Below, one piece after another: positions 14,880 through 18,068 of a stretch of DNA of 18,068 nucleotides (positions are counted from its first letter, which is position 1; each line of letters begins with the position of its first letter). The position numbers and the translations under genes are program-made. The notes beneath the pieces were generated by a model. The model ran no database searches and was not told the origin of the DNA. It was given only the letters and a program-made list of their open reading frames with translations. This stretch comes from CAZAXU01 sp964489245 (GTDB taxonomy: Bacteria; Bacteroidota; Bacteroidia; Flavobacteriales; Flavobacteriaceae), in the NCBI GenBank assembly GCA_964489245.1, contig CAZAXU010000042.1, forward strand, positions 1 through 18,068. The letters run 5' to 3'.

Positions 14880-15616
14880 TTATGATTCGGTTTCTTGATT
14901 TGTCTAACTTTATTTATAAATTTTGATATATCGATTCGTCCGGATTTCGGTTTCCACTTATTATGCAAATCTAAATATTTATATCCTAACTTGTTTTCCT
15001 GAGGTTCTAATAATTTATCTTGAAAAGCCCTTTGCAAAATATCCTCGATCCAATAGTCTTCCTTGACTTCAAACGGGTTTATTTTTGCTTTGAGATCTAC
15101 ATCATACATCTTTGCCATGCGCTGATACCAAAAAGCCGTCCAACCACTTCTATATTTTTTCAAAGATTCATAAATTGTTTCTCCCGTTTGTCGATGCATC
15201 AATTTGGACAATATTTGCGCATCTTTCCTACTCAACTTTTTCAGCTTGGGTTCAAACTCCTTTTTAATCCATTTTTGAACAATTCTAATATATCTTCTGC
15301 GTTGCCTTTTTGTTTTCATTCTCGCCAAACGTTCATCGAGTTTTTCAAGATTATCTCCTGAAAGTTTAGCAAAAGGATATACCTTTAAAATCCTCTTTCG
15401 CAACCTTCTGTATTTTTTTAATTCAGCATAATTCTCAAAACGTATTTTCGGCATCAACACGATAGAATCCAGAGGAATGGTAGGAATTGAATCTATCGTC
15501 CTGTAAACGATTAAAGTATCATTCCGAATAATACTGTCTTGCTGTGCAAGGAGCGTATTCGGAAAACAAAATATTGCAAATAAAAAAAATAATATTTTCA
15601 GTTGAAACTCACGCAT
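14876..15616 (-). CDS. Secreted DUF4294 protein
   Basis: 246 aa from ATG 15616. The N-terminus (MREFQLKILFFLFAIFCF, then PNTLLA) is a clear Sec signal peptide, with cleavage predicted after LLA and before QQD. The body matches DUF4294, a Bacteroidota family of unknown function. It has an Ile/Val/Asp-rich lead, then YAELKKYRRLRKRILKVYPFA, a very basic helix (RMKTKRQRRRYIRIVQKW) and the conserved MHRQTGETIYESLKKYRSG region with WTAFWYQRMAKMYDVDLK. The open frame extends to TTG 15640, and ATG 15628 is an alternative. However, the predicted promoter box covers 15638-15645, so 15616 gives the most reasonable leader. It is the first gene of a tight run with the exonuclease (4-bp overlap) and the coiled-coil protein. 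Likely periplasmic or outer-membrane associated. Confidence 0.85.
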   Translation of the reverse strand: MREFQLKILFFLFAIFCFPNTLLAQQDSIIRNDTLIVYRTIDSIPTIPLDSIVLMPKIRFENYAELKKYRRLRKRILKVYPFAKLSGDNLEKLDERLARMKTKRQRRRYIRIVQKWIKKEFEPKLKKLSRKDAQILSKLMHRQTGETIYESLKKYRSGWTAFWYQRMAKMYDVDLKAKINPFEVKEDYWIEDILQRAFQDKLLEPQENKLGYKYLDLHNKWKPKSGRIDISKFINKVRQIKKPNHK

Positions 15617-15637
15617 TGATTCAATCATAAATTTTAT

Positions 15638-15645
15638 CAAAATTA
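15638..15645 (-). promoter_or_regulatory. Promoter of the DUF4294-exonuclease run, -7 box
   Basis: The minus strand reads TAATTTTG, an exact TAnnTTTG match, 21 bp before ATG 15616. No good -33 TTG is seen. It faces away from the identical box at 15698-15705. Confidence 0.6.
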
Positions 15646-15697
15646 GTGATTTTATTTTCTATGTACATTAAAATTTTTATAAGGCACAAAAAAACAT

Positions 15698-15705
15698 TAA
15701 TTTTG
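15698..15705 (+). promoter_or_regulatory. Promoter of the M23 peptidase gene, -7 box
   Basis: TAATTTTG matches TAnnTTTG exactly, 37 bp before ATG 15743, predicting a leader of about 30 nt. No clear -33 TTG lies at the usual distance upstream. Confidence 0.6.
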
Positions 15706-15742
15706 GGCGATTTTTTAATTCACTTAACACTCAGCAAGAATA

Positions 15743-17431
15743 ATGCCTAAAAAAACACTTACAATTCTCATTCTGTTGCTCTCCTCTATCGGTATTGCCC
15801 AACAAAACAAAATCAAATTTCAAAAGCCTCTAAAAATACCCTTATACTTATCCGGAAATTTTGCTGAACTTCGTTCCAACCATTTTCATTCCGGTTTAGA
15901 CATAAAAACCAACAAAACAGAAGGACTAAAAGTCTATGCCTCTGCCAACGGATATGTCTATCGCATCAAAATTTCTCGCGGCGGATATGGCAAAGCGCTT
16001 TATGTCAAACACCCCGAAACCGGACTTTCTACGGTCTATGCGCATCTGAAAAAGTTCAATCCTGTAATAGAACGCTACATCAAGCGCAAACAATATCAGA
16101 AAAAAAAGTATGAAATTGAAGTATTTCCTTATGCTGTTGAATTGCCGGTCAAAAAAGGAGAAATCATTGCTTATAGCGGGAATACGGGAAGTTCAAGTGG
16201 TGCGCACTTACACTACGAAATCCGCAATGAACAAGAACATCCGCTTAACCCGATGGCATATGGCATTGACATTCCCGACCACAAATTTCCGGTTATCAAC
16301 AATCTTTTCATATATCCGCTGAATGACAGCACGCATGTCAACCAAATTCAAAACAGAATAAAAATCAACCTTAAAAAAAAGTCTGACAGTCTATATTTTG
16401 CAGATTCTTGCTTTGCATACGGAGAAATAGGAATCGGCATCAATGCCTATGACAAACAAGACGGGGCTTATAACCGAAACGGTTTATATAAAGTTGAAAT
16501 CATCGCTAACGGAATCAAGGTTTATGAACATGTTCTCGATGAATTTTCATTCAACAAATCACGCTATATCAATACGTTTATCGACTATCCGTATTATGCA
16601 GAAAACAGAAGCAGAATTCAACGTCTGTGGATAGCTCCTTCTAACAAACTGCAAATCTATACGCAGTTGGTCAATGACGGAAAATTGATTATCAAAGACA
16701 AAAAAGCTTATTATATCACGCTTGTCCTGAGCGACTTTAAAGGGAATCAAACCAAAGTAAAGCTGAACATATCAGGACATAAAGCACCGATTATCGAAAA
16801 AAGGAAAATTGAAAAAACTCCTTATTTTGTCAAAAAAGATGAAAGCCTGACCATCAACTATAAAGATTTTCAGATCTATTTTCCCAAAAAAATTTTTTAT
16901 GAAGACTTTTATCTGAAATTGAACGGAAAACAAGACGGACTCAGCCTTTCAAACAAAGGAGTGCCGCTGCATAAATCTTTTAAAATCACCTATGATTTAA
17001 AAAATATCAAACCGGAATTGAGAAAATATACTTTTATCGGACGGAAATATCGCAAATATCTGAACCACGTGGGCAGCAACAAAAAAGACGGTAAGATTGT
17101 GGGCTATTCAAGAAATTTTGGCGACTTTATCATCGGATATGATAGTATTCCGCCTACGATAAAACCTTTGAATTTTAAGAATAACAGTAATCTTGACAAC
17201 TATTATTTTCTCAAACTGAAAATAAAAGACAACAAAACCGGCATCAAATCTTATAACGGATATATTGACGGAAAATGGGTTTTATTTGAATATGAATATA
17301 AAAAAGCCTTAATCATCCATGATTTCAGTGACCAACAACTTTCCAAAGGAAGACACCGATTAAGAGTTGTTGTAGAAGACCTCTTGGGCAATCAAACGGT
17401 TTATAAAACCTTTTTTTATAAAAGAAAATAG
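15743..17431 (+). CDS. Secreted M23-family (LytM) metallopeptidase
   Basis: Predicted zinc endopeptidase that cleaves peptidoglycan cross-links in the periplasm, 562 aa. A signal peptide (MPKKTLTILILLLSSIGIAQ) is followed directly by the catalytic domain (about 25-175), with no coiled-coil region of the EnvC/NlpD kind. The active site is intact: zinc ligands His49 and Asp53 (HSGLD) and His157 (HLH), and catalytic histidines His101 (YAHL) and His155. The long C-terminal part (about 180-562) has Ig-like beta character: repeated strand patterns, a D-S-I-P-P-T linker at ~468, and DLLGNQT near the end. It probably positions the enzyme or binds substrate; I do not recognise a named domain there. 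ATG 15743 is the only start that keeps the signal peptide. The YigZ gene follows after 30 bp. Confidence 0.92.
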   Translation: MPKKTLTILILLLSSIGIAQQNKIKFQKPLKIPLYLSGNFAELRSNHFHSGLDIKTNKTEGLKVYASANGYVYRIKISRGGYGKALYVKHPETGLSTVYAHLKKFNPVIERYIKRKQYQKKKYEIEVFPYAVELPVKKGEIIAYSGNTGSSSGAHLHYEIRNEQEHPLNPMAYGIDIPDHKFPVINNLFIYPLNDSTHVNQIQNRIKINLKKKSDSLYFADSCFAYGEIGIGINAYDKQDGAYNRNGLYKVEIIANGIKVYEHVLDEFSFNKSRYINTFIDYPYYAENRSRIQRLWIAPSNKLQIYTQLVNDGKLIIKDKKAYYITLVLSDFKGNQTKVKLNISGHKAPIIEKRKIEKTPYFVKKDESLTINYKDFQIYFPKKIFYEDFYLKLNGKQDGLSLSNKGVPLHKSFKITYDLKNIKPELRKYTFIGRKYRKYLNHVGSNKKDGKIVGYSRNFGDFIIGYDSIPPTIKPLNFKNNSNLDNYYFLKLKIKDNKTGIKSYNGYIDGKWVLFEYEYKKALIIHDFSDQQLSKGRHRLRVVVEDLLGNQTVYKTFFYKRK

Positions 17432-17461
17432 TTCTCCTATTATGATTAACCTTAAACATAA

Positions 17462-18067
17462 ATGAACGAATTCCAAGACATATATTACAGTATTGACTCA
17501 GTTCCCGAACCGAGTATCTTTAAGGACAGAAAAAGCAAATTTATCGGATATGCTTATCCTATTCATAAAATTGAAAATATCAAAGAGATTATCTCACAAC
17601 TCAAAAAAGAACATCACGGCGCCAGACATTGGTGCTACGGATATCGTATTGGAATTGAACAAATCAACGAACGCGCCAATGATGACGGAGAGCCTTCTAA
17701 TTCTGCAGGAATGCCCATACTCGGGCAGATAAAAGCCAAAAATCTCACCAATATATTGGTTGTTGTGGTCAGATATTTTGGCGGTGTAAAACTTGGCGTA
17801 GGCGGTTTGATGAATGCCTATAAAACCGCAGCAAAAATGGTTTTGGATGAAGCCGAAATTATCGAAAAAATCAGGACTGAGGACTTAGTGATTCATTTCA
17901 AATATGAAGATATGAACAAAGTGATGCGTATCATCAAAGAACAAAAACTAAATATCAAAGAACAAAAATTGGAAGCCATGGGAAAAATTGTCCTTTCCAT
18001 CCGACTCGATGATTATAAACAAATCAAAGAAATCTTTAAACTGATTCATACAATCGAGGTGAAATAA
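17462..18067 (+). CDS. YigZ/IMPACT-family protein (UPF0029)
   Basis: 201 aa and complete, with the stop codon one base before the window end. The IMPACT N-terminal domain covers about 15-125: SKFIGYAYPI (25-34), HHGARHWCYGYRIG (51-64), DDGEPSNSAGMPILGQI (74-90) and the family signature VVRYFGGVKLGVGGLMNAY (102-120). A smaller C-terminal ferredoxin-like domain (about 135-200) follows, as in bacterial YigZ. The eukaryotic relative IMPACT/YIH1 regulates translation through GCN1; the bacterial role is not settled. Position 30 bp after the M23 gene on the same strand, with no terminator between, suggests co-transcription without indicating a shared function. Confidence 0.92.
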   Translation: MNEFQDIYYSIDSVPEPSIFKDRKSKFIGYAYPIHKIENIKEIISQLKKEHHGARHWCYGYRIGIEQINERANDDGEPSNSAGMPILGQIKAKNLTNILVVVVRYFGGVKLGVGGLMNAYKTAAKMVLDEAEIIEKIRTEDLVIHFKYEDMNKVMRIIKEQKLNIKEQKLEAMGKIVLSIRLDDYKQIKEIFKLIHTIEVK

Positions 18068-18068
18068 A

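Overview
The window looks like the chromosome of a low-GC Bacteroidota bacterium, probably Flavobacteriia-like. Three things support this: A+T-rich DNA, at least four exact copies of the Bacteroidota -7 promoter element TAnnTTTG placed just upstream of genes, and families typical of that phylum (DUF4294, DUF5684, a giant TamB, a MarR-controlled fad cluster). No rRNA, tRNA, CRISPR array, insertion sequence or complete mobile element was seen.

Layout. (1) 3-377: the C-terminal part of a Fic/Doc-fold protein, cut by the left edge, followed by a 366-bp non-coding stretch with hairpins, a 17-bp tandem repeat and the terminator of the next gene. (2) 744-7113, minus strand: a fatty-acid beta-oxidation cluster in the order marR, fadN-type fused 3-hydroxyacyl-CoA dehydrogenase/enoyl-CoA hydratase, thiolase, acyl-CoA dehydrogenase. 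Together the three enzymes cover all four steps of the beta-oxidation spiral. (3) 7224-11570, minus: tamB, an inner-membrane-anchored envelope assembly/lipid transport protein, divergent from tsaD (11640-12683, plus), a tRNA t6A modification gene. (4) 12800-15616, minus: a small DUF5684 membrane protein, then a tight three-gene run of DUF4294 secreted protein, DnaQ/ExoX-like exonuclease and a two-TM coiled-coil protein. (5) 15743-18067, plus: a secreted M23 (LytM) metallopeptidase followed by a YigZ/IMPACT protein.

The most interesting signal is regulatory. An identical 20-bp sequence with the palindrome ATTATGC-GT-GCATAAT occurs twice: once next to the -7 box of marR, and once inside the fad cluster between the thiolase and acyl-CoA dehydrogenase genes. 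This points to a MarR regulator that controls itself and separately controls the first, FAD-dependent step of beta-oxidation. A third copy of the same two arms, with a 9-bp instead of a 2-bp spacer, lies inside the first codons of tamB.

Most genes here are conserved housekeeping or catabolic genes. No clearly new multi-gene system was found. The operator set is the best candidate for an undescribed regulon.
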